NCBI GenBank assembly: GCA_949317995.1
Contig: OX439051.1
Span: forward strand, 39,249,250 to 39,313,249
Reading direction: 5' to 3'
Length of the DNA stretch: 64,000 nt
Source of the DNA: Acholoe squamosa
Taxonomy: Eukaryota > Annelida > Polychaeta > Phyllodocida > Polynoidae
This document shows, piece after piece, positions 32,661 through 45,475 of this stretch (within the stretch, counting starts at the first letter, position 1; each line of letters starts with the position of its first letter). The position numbers were made by a program, and so were the translations under genes. Below the pieces are notes generated by a model. It ran no database searches. It was not told the DNA's origin and saw nothing but the letters and a program-made list of their open reading frames with translations.

Positions 32661-34142
32661 GGTGGGTCGCTACTATTGGATTTGGGCCTACTGCGCAGTT
32701 CCCTGTGCATATAGATTATCTTCATCAGAATCAGCCCATCTTTGGTACCCACATACTTATATCAGCCCTGAATGTGCAAAAAGATTTTGGGATGGCTCTG
32801 ATCAAAATTGTGTGTTTTATGACACTTTGAAATTTTGAGACATTCAAATCTAGATTTTTCTCATTATTCTCTAACATTCTTTTGCACCTTAGAATTATAG
32901 CCCTTACAATACCAAGACAATGCTCTAGAAGTGGTAGGCTATTCACAGCGACCAAGAGCATATAACAAAGCAGTCCAATGACAAGGATTTGCATATTTTA
33001 CCCAACATGCAGTGCTTTGAATATGGATCTTTTTTCAATACTTTTTTTAAGTCACATGGCCAAAACCATAAATAATGCATGGGACCCCATATCAAAATGT
33101 GACGAAACATGGAAAATCATAACATTAAGGGAAATACCCACATATGCTCTCAATGCAATATCTAAGGAGATATGGCTAGAAAAAAACAAGTTTAGAGCAA
33201 CTTTTCCTGAAGAATCAGAATATACAATGGCCAAAACTCTATTTTCATTCTAAAAAGGCCTTATCTAGAAGGCAAAAAGAACGTTTTTCCCATAATTTAA
33301 CACATTTGTTGACATTTGGTTGCCATGGAAACCATAATTTTGTTCTTTTTGGATAAAAATATACCCCATGTTATTAACCCATCCATAAGGTTTTCAAAAC
33401 TGAAAACAAAATAAAATTATCAATTCTAGTTCCAAAATTATAAGTAATTATTACTTAAAATTGTTATATTTTCCAATGATAGCTATTTTATGAACTATTC
33501 AGCAATATATCAATACCTAATTGAATTACGGCCTATCCTGAATGTTTTCATTTCGCTGACATCCATTGTTTGAGATGTTATATTTCTGTAGATATTTGGA
33601 GTATTTTAACATGAATGGTACCAAAATGTAGCTGAAGACATGAATTCAAAAAAATGTTATGGTATTCCACGATTTGTCACAAATTACTCTTATTAAAAGG
33701 CAAATTATCTGAACAATATTCTGAAGAAGTTTAAGAAAAATCTAGTGGTTGAAAATATGAATTTTATTTGTCTTTACTATAAAATAATAGAAAATTTACC
33801 CCTCTCTTTTCCGAAAAATGAGAGATTTACCCAGAATGCCATGCTGTGGACTTAAAATCAAAAATTCTTAATAAATAAGGATATCAGACTGTTTATCATG
33901 TGAAGTTTCATATCTCTGTATCAGATAATTATAACAGAAAAATATTCCCAAATCTGAGACACATTTTCTCTAATTTCTAGGTGAAGATTAAAATACTTTT
34001 ATTTTTCAAAAATCTGTAGAAAAAAAAAGTAGCTCGGGACCCCCTACTTTTCTTTTCATATTCTTATTCTAGATGATTTCTTGAACCTCTGGGAGAAAAT
34101 GAAGAAAATCTAGGATCTTAGATTCAATGGTAGCGACCCACC
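32661..34142. mobile_element. TTAA-flanked DNA transposon, non-autonomous
   Basis: 1482 bp between two TTAA tetramers (32657-32660 and 34143-34146). The ends GGTGGGTCGCTACTATTGGA and, inverse, GGTGGGTCGCTACCATTGAA differ at two sites in 20. TTAA duplications are made by piggyBac and Kolobok transposases; the GG-starting tips fit Kolobok better than piggyBac (inference). The interior is AT-rich; frames up to 91 codons (32978-33253) show no transposase motif. It contains a GGTTGCCATGGAAACCA palindrome near 33310. Confidence 0.8.
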
Positions 34143-35182
34143 TTAAGCAAGAACAACACTCATTTTTAGCACAAACAACTAAGTTTAATTAATTTCAAGT
34201 TCACTAAAACCAAATGATGAAAATGCTCAAGTGAAATTTGAATTAGTGAAGTTAAGAAAAAAGCAATAACGCGACAAAACTGACTGCACACAATTGGAAA
34301 AGACAGTTCTCTCTTTAGGTATAACATAAAATGAGAAGCACAAGATAAACGAGTCAAGGCCTGCTTGCCTTAACTTGTCAGCCTTTATACATACTCTTCA
34401 GATTGACAACTTAGATGGCTCAGGCAGATCTAGATGCCCATAACTGCTGACCCTTCAGTGGCAGGCCAGGGAGTTTTCAAGATGGACACAGAAGTTGTCA
34501 ACATAAAGAGTACGTGCCAAGTCTAATACTTTAAATTTGACAGGTCTTTAAGACCCATTTCCTCTCAGTGAAGGGGAATGCTGTAATTTCTACTGAACCC
34601 TCCTAGACCCACTCACCCCATACAGTGTGAATGAATTACCGCTGATTGGTATTGGGATATGTAGATGAAGTACGGCTAATTGGTATTACCAACAGCAATC
34701 ACATTTAGCTATATAGTAAATGTCAATAATAGAGGTGTATAATATACCAGCAGTAGTTCATACTGATATTATGTGATGATGTGAAGGATTCATCATAGCT
34801 GATAGATCGAATTTACGCGTGCTCATTTCTCTGTAGTTACTTTCAGATCTAAATGGGCTGTGCCATTTCAAAGAACTATATAGGAGAACAATAATCACCC
34901 TTATCTGATAAAGTTAAACACAAATCTATCTGTTCTAATTGACACATTACATGCACCTTACTTCCCTACCTATTCATATAATGCATTATCCTATCATATT
35001 TATAGATTAAACAGAAATCTAATAGATAAACTTCAAAGTTGTCTCTTCCAATAAACCAAAGCCCTCTGGACCTCGTGAGAGGCTCTGTGCATTCAAAAGG
35101 CCGACACATGGTTTAGCAGCAGCGTTGTATAGACAAAGCCTGAATGCAATATGGAACAAGTTATTAATGGATATGTCATGAT
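34143..35182. other. Intergenic, nothing recognised
   Basis: A TTAACTTGTCAGCC...GACAACTTAGATGG block near 34370-34415 resembles text at 2960-2985 (GACAACTTTAGATGGCCAAG), a weak dispersed repeat. No gene. Confidence 0.45.
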
Positions 35183-35189
35183 TTGTGAC

Positions 35190-35582
35190 CCCGGGGGGGG
35201 GCACTCTCTATGTAAGGTATACACATGTGCGGCTGGCAAGGGTACTTTTTCAAGGAAAAGTCCCTAGCAAGCCTCCTGTTTCAGCCACAAATGTCCCTAG
35301 CAAGGGTCTACTATTGAGCAAAAGTCCCTAGCAAGGGTCAACTTTCAGCACAGTTTTCATGAAAATAGCATAAACCAAATTCAATTTTCTCTCCAATCAG
35401 TGTAAATTTAAGACATTTTGAAACAAATCTAGGATTAGGCCTATTGAGTCAAAAGTGCCCTAGCAAGGGTAGGCTTTCGAAGAAAAAACCTGCGAACGAG
35501 TGCCCTAGCAAGGGTAAGGGTTGTCGTGGGTTCAGCCACACACCTGTATCAAAAAAAATTGAAGTGCCCCCCCCCCCCGGTC
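35190..35582. mobile_element. G-run-ended element with 7-bp target duplication
   Basis: 393 bp. TTGTGAC occurs immediately outside both ends (35183-35189 and 35583-35589). The left end is CCCGGGGGGGGGCACT; the right end, inverse, is GACCGGGGGG...GCACT. Five copies of CCTAGCAAG, most inside the palindromic CCCTAGCAAGGG, are spaced through it. No coding potential and superfamily unknown. Confidence 0.75.
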
Positions 35583-35589
35583 TTGTGAC

Positions 35590-38500
35590 TGATATCCAAC
35601 AATAACATGCAACGAGGGGGCGAAGTAACTGAACGTTACTTATAAACTTATAGACTGGTGTCCTAGCATGATATCATTATTTTTGTTTAATTTTAGATTG
35701 ATCAAAAGAGAAAATGGTCCAGACCTTAGTAACATATATAGTGCCCATCTGAATCTCACAGAGGTCTAATGATGACCAAGAGTGCATTTCTCAAAATAGT
35801 ACAAGTATACACGGCCACTGCAACACAGAACACCTCCACTCGTGAAGGGCAATTGTACCAAAAGGAAGTTGTTGCACGACATAGGGGAAAAGGTAGTTTT
35901 GCCTAAGATGTGCATCACCTACAGCAGTCACTTTCTTTTCAGTCTTGACTTTTATTTGTGCTACACGGACATGCTTATGACAGTATGATATACCATTTTA
36001 TTGTTCCATAAATTCTAACATATTTTGTATTAATCAAAGAAATATCTATGAAATTAATACATAGGTTGGTTCTAAGAGCTATAAGAGCGCTCAAACTTTA
36101 CATAAGAGCGTTCATGCCCCACTGCACACCAGCCAGGTCAGTTACATACACTCTCTGACATCAAAGGCTCCGACCTAATGGTTCATTGCACAATATAATA
36201 AAAATGAGGGTCTCAGTGTGCGACCTCATGGTTCAATGCACAAATTAATAACTTGTAAGTGAATGCAACCGGCCGTCACGGGTGCCTGAGCACCGCTGAC
36301 GCCGTCATGAGTGTCTGAGCACTCTAAGGACTGAACAATGGGTTACATAAGCACGACGCCATAACCCTCCGGTCGCTCTAGCGTCGCTCCTGAGCAACCT
36401 AGGTCAAATATCAAAAATTCTATGGAAAGCCCATAATTAGACGGTCAGAATGAGCCCAAGATCAAGGCGGAACTCCCAGTATTAAGGAAGTTACGCCATG
36501 GAGACTGAATCGACCTCCGAGTAAGCTACAGACAAACCGGCGGGAGTTACGCGCCTATCCAGCAGGCATTATAATCTTGGCACATTCAGCTCCGCGCATG
36601 CCCAAAATGGCGGTTATACAAGCATAAACGGCCGAGATATGAGGGTCTAAAGATGCAGAACCGACCAAGACAATGGGGGCCATAGCGGCGTCCATGGGGG
36701 TCCTTTGTCCCCCTGTGACACTTGAAAGGGTCCCCTCAAACAATTGTAGAGTTAGGCAGATGCTGCTGGCTCCAGTCAGTCTGGAGGTGCTTTTCCAAGA
36801 TTTGCTACAAATAGCCTGTCTGCACCTCCAGGAAGACACATCACCAAGAACCGCTCTAGAGGTAACATCTCCAGTCATCTCCTGCTACCTGCTATACCAC
36901 TGCACTATGGTGAAACTATGCTAGACAGGCATTGGTTTCCTACCATTAGTGGCCAGAGGCTATCTTCTTCAAGACTTCCACCAGAGGGTAAAGTTACTCA
37001 TTATTACATTATTCCTCTAAGCAGCAGGTCAGGAGCTAGGTGTGGGAACCCACCTAGAACTATGCTGGACACTGTATTATTATTACCTCACAGGTGGAGT
37101 GGAACTGAACATTGTACTTTATAAATTACTGTATGTTTACTGTATGTACAAATTACCTACATACTAACTACTGTATGATTGATATTTCTTACATGTTGCC
37201 TAAAGCTGAATAAACCAGTGACAACTGGAAATAACACTATGTTATTATGAGCCTGATGTTTTTACTCCATACACCACTAGTCATATGATATTTCTCATAT
37301 GACAACTTGATCATGCCAATCACTAGTATGACAACAGCCCGGCATGACAGCCATGTATACAAGTACCTTTCAGACAAAAACAAGACTTTTCAGTCTAATG
37401 TTTTAAGTACAAGTTGAATGATGAAGCAGAGTGTGACCTTTTATCGTGAGAGGGTACATACCAAGTGCTCTCTTAAGCTCATAATTATATGGTGAAAATG
37501 GAGACACTGACATCACCCTGTACAATACATTAATGTAGTTACATGAGATGCTCCAATTAAGACTTGATAATCTCAAGTCGTAGCATGTTGAGAAGTGCCA
37601 TCCTGAAAGGGCTTTACACCCTTAAGGCTTGACACCAGAAATACCAGAATGAGTCTATAGTGGGACTACCCAGGGCTGAAGGTATCAGGTGAAGGGGCAG
37701 GGTCTGTAGGCACGCATTGTGTTGGACTTACCTGACCTTCATTAAATCTGTGCCCACACCTGACCAGCCTCCACAGACCTGGTTAGATTCACTGTTTCTA
37801 TATCTCACTGACTCATGGATGCTTCCTTATCTATTTTGGGACTGCAATGTGTATTAATACATGATGCATGGGTTGTCATGATGCACAAATGCAGTCTTGT
37901 TGAGTACCTCACCTCTTTTCTGAACATGCTACAGCTATAGATGCAGTAGGTACGACCCACAATAGATGCTGGTGGATTAATAGGTTGTATTGAGTGGTCG
38001 TACACCGGCTCCCTGCTTTATACTATTCGATGTTTCACTCTTTTTTAGTTTCATGAGGATCCCTGGTAGATTCAACAGTTATTTGTACATTGCATGCAAC
38101 ATGCCCTGTTGAGTTATTTACCTCAATAGGATCTTAAGAGTGAGCAGCATAATTACAAAGAAAACAAAACTTTTTTTCAAATTTTACTTGTACAGACACT
38201 TCATGTTGACAACTTCTGTATTAATTTTGACAACTTCAAAGCCTATCCAACAAACAACTAGTATCATATTTCAATGAAGCACAATATGGAGCTTGGAGGG
38301 TTAGAAAGATGAGAGCAATTCTGGGCAGTTATTAAAAGATAGAATCTAATGTTCCACCGGACAAACTGCCATCGGTTGTCATAATAATGATAGATTTTGT
38401 TAATTGATGGTCTATTCACCATGCTGGAATCCATGTAGTATACATTCCTAATCAGCAATTCTCCCACGCAACTTCCACACGCATCCTCTAGTTATTTCCT

Positions 38501-38989
38501 GTTCATTAACCCTTTAGAACTTACCTACTGTGTTATCTAAATTTTACGTAATAATGCACAGATAATACAGCTCTGTATACGTGCATCATGCTGGCCATGC
38601 ATGGCAGACACATCAATGACAGATTGGTATAAGCCCAAATGCAGCGCTGGTGGGTAAACTTGCCAGTTGTGAATTTTGTGCTTCTAGAAATAAAGGAACA
38701 TCAACCTGCAGGCGTCATAATGCACTCCTTAAAGGGTTATCTATTTCGCTGCCAGAGTTCAGGGCAGGTATCTCCTCTACCTATCTAATAATTCAACATT
38801 GCTTATTGTCAGTCTGCATACCCAGGTCAGAACATCGCCACCTTAGTGCAAGAACGTTGTAACTGACATTTTGACAAAATTGGGTTTCCTTCTATTTTAA
38901 CTTTGATTGGACCTTACCTACTATGAGAGTACTGAAGCTATGTCTATGATGTGTGTTGCCTACAGGCTACAGCGCAATATCGTTGCATC
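35590..38989. other. Intergenic; GC-richer patch and tandem traces, no gene
   Basis: 36060-36920 is less AT-rich, with a diverged 62-bp tandem (CGACCTAATGGTTCATTGCA near 36171, CGACCTCATGGTTCAATGCA near 36230). Frames there on both strands lack domains. AATAAA at 37211-37216 after a TATAAAT at 37119 could mark an old transcript end or solo LTR; no partner was found. TGCATCA-family motifs are at 37861-37905 and 38581-38655. Confidence 0.45.
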
Positions 38990-39187
38990 AACTTTTTTTG
39001 GAGTTGCTTGCTTTGAGCGGCTGGGAGCGCAGTGACCGTAGCAACGTCATTATGTTTTCGGTTTGTCAGTGACGTCACTGTTACATTGTGATGCAATTTG
39101 TGACGTCATACATCGGCCATGACGTCACAGGTCGGCTGCAGAGTGGCAACTCCTATCCATGGTCCTTGCCACATTTGTCTTGTTTTC
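38990..39187 (+). repeat. CRE-bearing dispersed repeat, copy 1
   Basis: About 200 bp, matched in inverse orientation by 50576-50800. It carries three perfect TGACGTCA sites (39070-39077, 39101-39108, 39120-39127), plus GCGCAGTGACCGTAGCAACG and CTCCTATCCATGGTCCTTGC blocks shared with the other copy. Noncoding and probably a transposon relic. Confidence 0.7.
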
Positions 39188-40727
39188 AGTTGAGATTAGG
39201 CCCCATGCATTCTACTCACCATTTGTACAACCTAAACTATAAACAATACAGCTTCTAACATCATATAGAGAAAAGACAGATATATTGTGATTAAATGGCT
39301 AAACGTTAATTAATAGTGGATAACTGTTTATCCCCATAATTTGCCTTATAATCACTATTCACAAACCAGGGTGCAAATAACTCACTAAAATTTAATGATA
39401 ATGTCTCTATACTTAATTATGTATTAACATTTGCTTCCGCCCTAAACATCACGCCTGATGAGACATTGAGCTTGGAACCACATAAAAAAATCCCCCAATC
39501 CAGGGTAACATTTATCATTCTGTCAAAATCCACTTTAGCCATGACTACCATTGTTCATGATATTGACCTAATTAAGATGTTATTCCCATATCAGGAACCT
39601 AACTTGCCCTAGTTTTGAACTGCTATGGCACCAGAAAGAGGCTACTGCTCCCTGATTGGGCCATAGCCTCATAACCTTGGTTACGACAGTGGATGCTCAA
39701 GTCAAAAACTGACAATATGTGGTAGCGTTTCATAGGGTGCAGACCCATTCCGTTCCTGCATCGTTGCATCAACTTGATGCTATAGTAATTGTAACACTTC
39801 TTTTGCCTCTCCTGCAAACATGCAGTAACCTTCTTGCACTAAGGCAATGGCGTTTAGTATCTTTTACTACCAATGCAATAGTGGCGATTTAACTTTTCAA
39901 TACTCCCTGGTGCAACTGCACAATGACGACCAGGATACATGAAGTTTGAAGCTTCTTCTTTCAGCATTTAACATTCAGCACTTAAGTAGTTTAAGTATAA
40001 TGGCATCATAACAAGTGGACTTAACAACTTGGCATAGTGATGGTAAATGTCACACAAATTATATAACCTACTACTTCTAAGCTACTAGCATGCATTGACA
40101 TCTCGATTAAAATATACAATATCTAGTACATTAACCCTTTAAGTGCCCACAGTGTTCAAACGTATTGCACTGAAAGAATAATGTTCTCAAATTGAACAGC
40201 AAAGAATAGACAATCCCTATCAGACTTGTCACACCTGGCACAGACTCAAAAGTCTGTCCCAGGGCCAACAAGTTGAATTTGAGGGTTCTTGACTGTCTTG
40301 TTGGTATTATGCTCATCTAAAAAGACCCTAGCGATCCATGTATTTTTTTTCATCTGTTTCTGCCTCGTTTGCCATTTGTCACGAGGGGTTCACTTATGTA
40401 CCCCACAACATCTATTGTGTTGATGAATACAGGGGTTAAGGTTGGTGTTACAATATTGCATTAGTCCATCAAAACACCAGGGATTCAATTATGCACCAGT
40501 CTTATGTTACAAAATGATGTATACTATGAGTAAAAAGCCGATAAGCACTAAACACTGTAAGACGGTAACTCACATAAGGTCCTAGCTGTCTTGAATAAGC
40601 ACGGGGCTTCAATAAGCCACTACGGTATACTGAAGAGATATAATTTGTTGCTAATGGGCAGCCAGACAGCAAAATTTGCATACAGAGACATTTGATACTA
40701 GTTAATCAATGACTATAAAATGCACCA
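39188..40727. other. Intergenic, nothing recognised
   Basis: Short frames only (39623-39817, 40131-40316), no domains, no obvious repeats. Confidence 0.5.
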
Positions 40728-40803
40728 TATGTGACACGATCTGCGAAAAGGGGTCTTAGTGCAGGGGGCAATAAGACCCCCTTTCCCAGTACATGTCACA
40801 TAT
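40728..40803 (+). mobile_element. Hairpin mini-element, copy 2 of 3
   Basis: ATATGTGACA ... TGTCACATAT ends; stem GGGGTCTTA / TAAGACCCC around GTGCAGGGGGCAA. Relative to copy 1 two stem positions differ on both arms in a way that keeps pairing. Confidence 0.7.
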
Positions 40804-41020
40804 ATGTCATTTTTATTTCAGAGATTATCATCCTCACTTATGTCTCTCCCAGTGGATATATATGAACCCTCTTCTGTTGCCTTATAACTATTCACTCCTT
40901 TTTATGTTTAATTGGACCCTTCTGAATTCTATCCTTTTTTGTTGTTGATCTGACTGCTATTCATCAGGCCTGTGAACAGCGCTAGCGCCGTCATGATCTA
41001 GCCAGACCTTACACTATCTC

Positions 41021-41382
41021 AGGAGGGTGTTGCTCCTATAGTAAAAGGAAGAGCTGGCTAAAAATGCCCTCATTTCCAGTCCTTTCTTTTCATGTAGCTA
41101 TAACTTGTCCCTTTTGTTGCTCACAAGTGGTCATTCAAGTAGGTGCTCAAAAAGGCGGATTTGAGTAGGTACCTAGTTGGGAGATGTTAGTCAGTATAAT
41201 AAACTATAGAGCGTGTGACATGAGTAGGTACCTGGTAGTGCAGCTTTCTCTATTTTAAACAAGGCAGGTGACTTTTCAGAGTAATGTGGTGAGTGCAAGT
41301 ACTTAGGTGAAGCAGTGCACAACTTGTTTAGAAAAGAGGGCACATACTCACAGCTCTTTTTACAATAGGAGCAACACCCTCC
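41021..41382 (+). mobile_element. AGGAGGGTGTTGCTCC element, copy 1
   Basis: Left AGGAGGGTGTTGCTCCTATA and right TAGGAGCAACACCCTCCT are inverse. Interior blocks (TATAACTTGTCCCTTTTGTT, GTAGGTACCT, GCAGGTGACTTTTCAGA) recur inverted in 53206-53555. 362 bp, noncoding. Confidence 0.75.
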
Positions 41383-41829
41383 TGGAGGTTGTTACGTTTA
41401 TGCTGAATCGAGCTTGAAGTAGGTGCCCTCTTTTCATAACATGTCATGCTCTGCTTCATATGCTTACTTCCACTTTCCACATTAGACTGAAAAGTCCCTG
41501 CCATTGCCTAAGATTTGTAGGTCCTGCACTATTACGTACCTAATAGCGTCCCATTTTTGTTCAAGTGCTTTTGAGAGCCACATAGACATGCCTCATTTAC
41601 CTGCCACAGGACTCAGACTGAGAAGGTACTAGACTGACTGAGAAGGTACTAGACTGACTGACTTCTACAGACTAGATACCTCCTCACCTGGCCCTTTTCT
41701 AGGACCCAACTGGCATGACCACTTTTGTACAACACAGCATACAAGTTAGAATGACAAGGAAAGAGAGTACCGAAGTTAAGGCACTTCTTAGGCAGAACTG
41801 CCTTTTCCCATAAAAGTAACACCCTCCTG
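41383..41829 (-). mobile_element. AGGAGGGTGTTGCTCC element, diverged copy 2
   Basis: Lies tail-to-tail with copy 1, beginning GGAGGTTGTTACG and ending GTAACACCCTCCTG. It shares TAGGTGCCCTCTTTTC and TTAGACTGAAAAGTC blocks with the copy at 53.4 kb. It holds a perfect 20-bp duplication AGAAGGTACTAGACTGACTG at 41621 and 41641. Confidence 0.6.
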
Positions 41830-44800
41830 GTCCTTGTGCATGGCCTTTTTAGTAAGCCACAGACCAGCCCCTGCTAACCGTCTGTAAGAACAATAGGCTA
41901 TGCCATATATTATAGAAGATGAGGTTATCATGTCCGATTGCAACAGCTGCCTCCCATCAAGAAACATGATAGAATGGATATTCATAAATAGCGGGGAAAA
42001 GAACCAGATAATAAAGCCAAAGCTATAATCCAACCAGACAAAACAAAGAAATTGTTTTCTCTTTGTTCTCTGTTGTTACAAGCAGTAATGGCTATTTGTC
42101 ACAGCATAAACACATGTTCTTTTCTTTGTTTTTTTTTTGTTCTTGATGAGTAAGAGAGGACTTGACACCGGATTAAGTGAGTGATGAACATGGTATAAGG
42201 AAAAAGCATACTAAACCGACTCCAGCAAAATCATTGTTTGTAGGACCGATCAGTGTCCGTCACTGAGTCTGTGTAGTGTACATACATGTGGACATATTTT
42301 CATGAAGCTCCCTCATGGTAGAGCTTTGGCCCATTATAATATCATGCTCGTCATATTATCAATTCCATCTGGTTCCATAAGTACCCTTTAATAAATTTAT
42401 TTGATTCTTTTATACTTTTTTTTTTCTTTTTGAGGGCCCCATGATAAAATTTCCTCCTAATAGATCAATGGGAGGTTCAGGACTTTTCTACTCAAAAGTT
42501 GTTCAGAGGAAAAGTTCTTTCATCCAAATAGAACCTGACTGCTCAGTGGGATTTATCCATGACACTATGTTACCCTCACCAAGATCCTCTCTGCACAATG
42601 CTAATTGGAAGGCAAATAGGTTTTTCGATAAATGTTACATTGAGGGGGATATTTTGTTTTCGGGAGCATCAGCAATTATAATATTTAACATAAACTGTTA
42701 GTCTACTAGTCTACTGTTTATTGTAGTACAGCAAATGCTACCATTCGGTCAGTTAAGAGTGGCATTTATAAGTATAATGATTAGAGTTTTAGTTTGATGA
42801 TTTTTATTGGCCATAAATCAAATTATTACAGATTAGCTGCTCATTATATCCAAAAAATGAAACAGACTACAATGACATAACATTTCAAAATACATACCAT
42901 AATGGCCTCAAGGCTAATTGATCATATACAGTACAATACAATGATATCACAGCAATTTGACAGTCTTTTCACTTGTTACACATTATATGTGTATACAGCG
43001 TTTTGTCGAACAATTCTCTTGGCAGTAGATACAAACTATCTAGGAATGCACGTTTGGTGCCAAGCCTCTGCTGCTCAGGGTCGAGCTTAGTCCATATTTT
43101 CTCACCTCTAAAGTGAGGACTTTTTTCATACCTGCATTTCTTTGCCCTGCTGACACGAAGTTTGACTCTGGCATTACCATGCAGGTGATTTGGTGACGCC
43201 TCACTATAGACTTTAGGTTATCATCTATTTATCGTGCTGTTCTGTACCATTAATGATAAATTTAATACTATCAGTGTACAAGTCAACATTGGATCAAACA
43301 TACATTTTTATGTAAACTCCTTGAATGGTGCACCTTTGGCTTAAAGATGCTGGTCAGTACTATTCGTTTGTGTTAAAACCCTGTCTTTAAGTGTCATTTT
43401 GAGTTTAGGACTCATCCATAATTTAGAGCAGGCCCAGAAAAATGGTTTATGAAACCTAGGCAAAATCAAGCAAGTTAGGAATTTTCCCTAATGATTAGCT
43501 GTAAACTCTTAAGAAAAGTTCGGTGGTTTGGGCACATGCAAGCTCCCAACTTGGCTTTGGAATCAACTCCAGTCATGATAAAATTACCCTTTTTGTGTCC
43601 AATGAATTGCTTTTGACAATTCTAACATTTTGACAGTTTTAACATTTCTGACAAATATAGCATAAAACAGATGCAAAGGTGACCTCGCATTGCTAACCTC
43701 TGAAGATTATGACTCACTGATTTTATTGGCTTGATGTATTTTAGTTTTCATAAGAAAACAGATTTTCTTTTGTGACTTCATTGGTGTCCGATAACACTTC
43801 CTGAGAACCTATACATGCGTTTGATCATAATTATGTGAAAGGGACTTTTGGAAGAACCTGTTGCCCGAAATTGTAGTCAAATCACTCAGGTGGAAGCAGC
43901 GCTTAATGAGTATTTTTGAAAGGAAGCCCTCTCTCTTTATAAGGACAGACGGCCAGCCTTTGAGCTCAAATTTACCAGTACCAAAATGACTTGTGGGGTA
44001 TTGCAAAATATCAGTTCCAGATCTCTAATGGCCGGGTTTCTTGAAATTAAGAATGAATACCACTGTGAGAGGCCAACAAATGCCCTTGCAACTTTTGATA
44101 AGAAAATGTGCTCTTCTTAATTTCCGTACTTGAAATTAGAGTTTTAAAAAGACAAGCAATGGACTGAAATCAATTGAGATGTAAGCGCTATTGGAATTAA
44201 ACTACAGTGGACCTTTACACTAAATAAACGGTCATAACCCATACCCTCTGATGTATAGAACTTTACCTAACAATGACCCCCTCCATAAGAAAACAACTTT
44301 TTTTAAACAAACCCAAAAAGAAAGGAAGACACCTTAGTTCATCCTGGAAATACAGAGATCACTTGGCGTGTAAATCAAGAGCCATAGATATTGCACTGGT
44401 GGGGATGTAGAATGTCATACATGCACTAAAGCATCTTGATGTGATTCCCATGTGAATTATACTATTTTTGTCTCACATGGGGGAGGACCTGCTATTGCTG
44501 AGACATAATCCCGACCACAGGTGCACACACATGCTTTAACATTGACAGTCCCCTGTGAAAGAATATATCCGGCCTAGATGTGCGCCTATTGATCTGTGTA
44601 TTATTTGGACAGTGTCTATGGGTGTTATACTGATGCCATCATCAAATACATATCCTTATCGGGTACTCTCAATCACAACTATAAATGGGCTATAAATACC
44701 CCAATAAGTAGGCAGTATACCTACACCAGAATATACTTCTAGAATGTGTGTTCACACCTACAGCAGGTGGAACTGTATTTCAGAATAAAAAGGACTCAAC

Positions 44801-45087
44801 TGTATATCCATGTGGTGGGCGGACAGTGTGTGCGTAGGAGTCGAGCATTCAAACAGGTTCAAATTGAGCAATGGGGAACGATGGTACTGAAATACATATC
44901 ACACAATTTACAGCGTTTTTCCAATAGGTGCTAGCATACAGTGTGTGGTATTTCATACATGGACCATGTATGGACGTTGAAAGGTTTTTAATGGTATGTT
45001 AAAAATACCCTTCTCGTTTAGATGAGCAGTGGAGATGTGTGGATCAGCTGGGGTGAGGGGGTGCAAGAATAAAAAATAATCCATAGT
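41830..45087. other. Intergenic, nothing recognised
   Basis: AT-rich DNA with scattered T-runs (42129, 42417). Frames such as 42441-42701 and 42902-43090 show no domains. Confidence 0.5.
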
Positions 45088-45475
45088 AGAGGAGCAGCAA
45101 AGGGGGTCTGCAGGAGTGATTTAATTCTCAGAGTTACTGAAAGCTATAACATGTTTTTTTTATGTTGTCCACTTCAGGGGGGGTAGGTACCATCAGAATT
45201 CCTATAACATCAATATTATAGCTAGAGCAGATGGATTTGTATGTTTTCTCACCCTAAAAATAGGATCTATAATTTGAAGAGATCATTACATAGACATGCA
45301 GATTTCTAGGTGCCTGCACGAGAGCTCACACCCACAACTTCCCTTTTCCATACCCAGAGACATAGGACAACATAAAAAAAAAACATGTTGTAGCTTTCAG
45401 TAATCCTGCGAATTAAACTCCTTAAATAAGGCCTTTTTGGTGCACCTGCTGCTCCTCTATAGGCACTGGGACTTT
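45088..45475. repeat. Long imperfect inverted repeat
   Basis: GAGTTACTGAAAGCTATAAC followed by ATGTTTTTTTTATGTTGTCC (45128-45172) is inverted at 45365-45410 with few differences, and the arms extend outward through TAGAGGAGCAGCA (45088-45100) and its inverse TGCTGCTCCTCTA (45449-45461). The loop is about 190 bp. Probably a MITE. Confidence 0.65.

Noticed and set aside
36555-36924. Overlapping frames in the GC-richer patch
   Set aside because: Both strands are open but no domain or codon bias is visible; low stop density explains it.
37038-37232. Possible solo LTR (TGTGGGAACC start, TATAAAT, AATAAA)
   Set aside because: No second copy, no matching flanking duplication and no primer-binding site.
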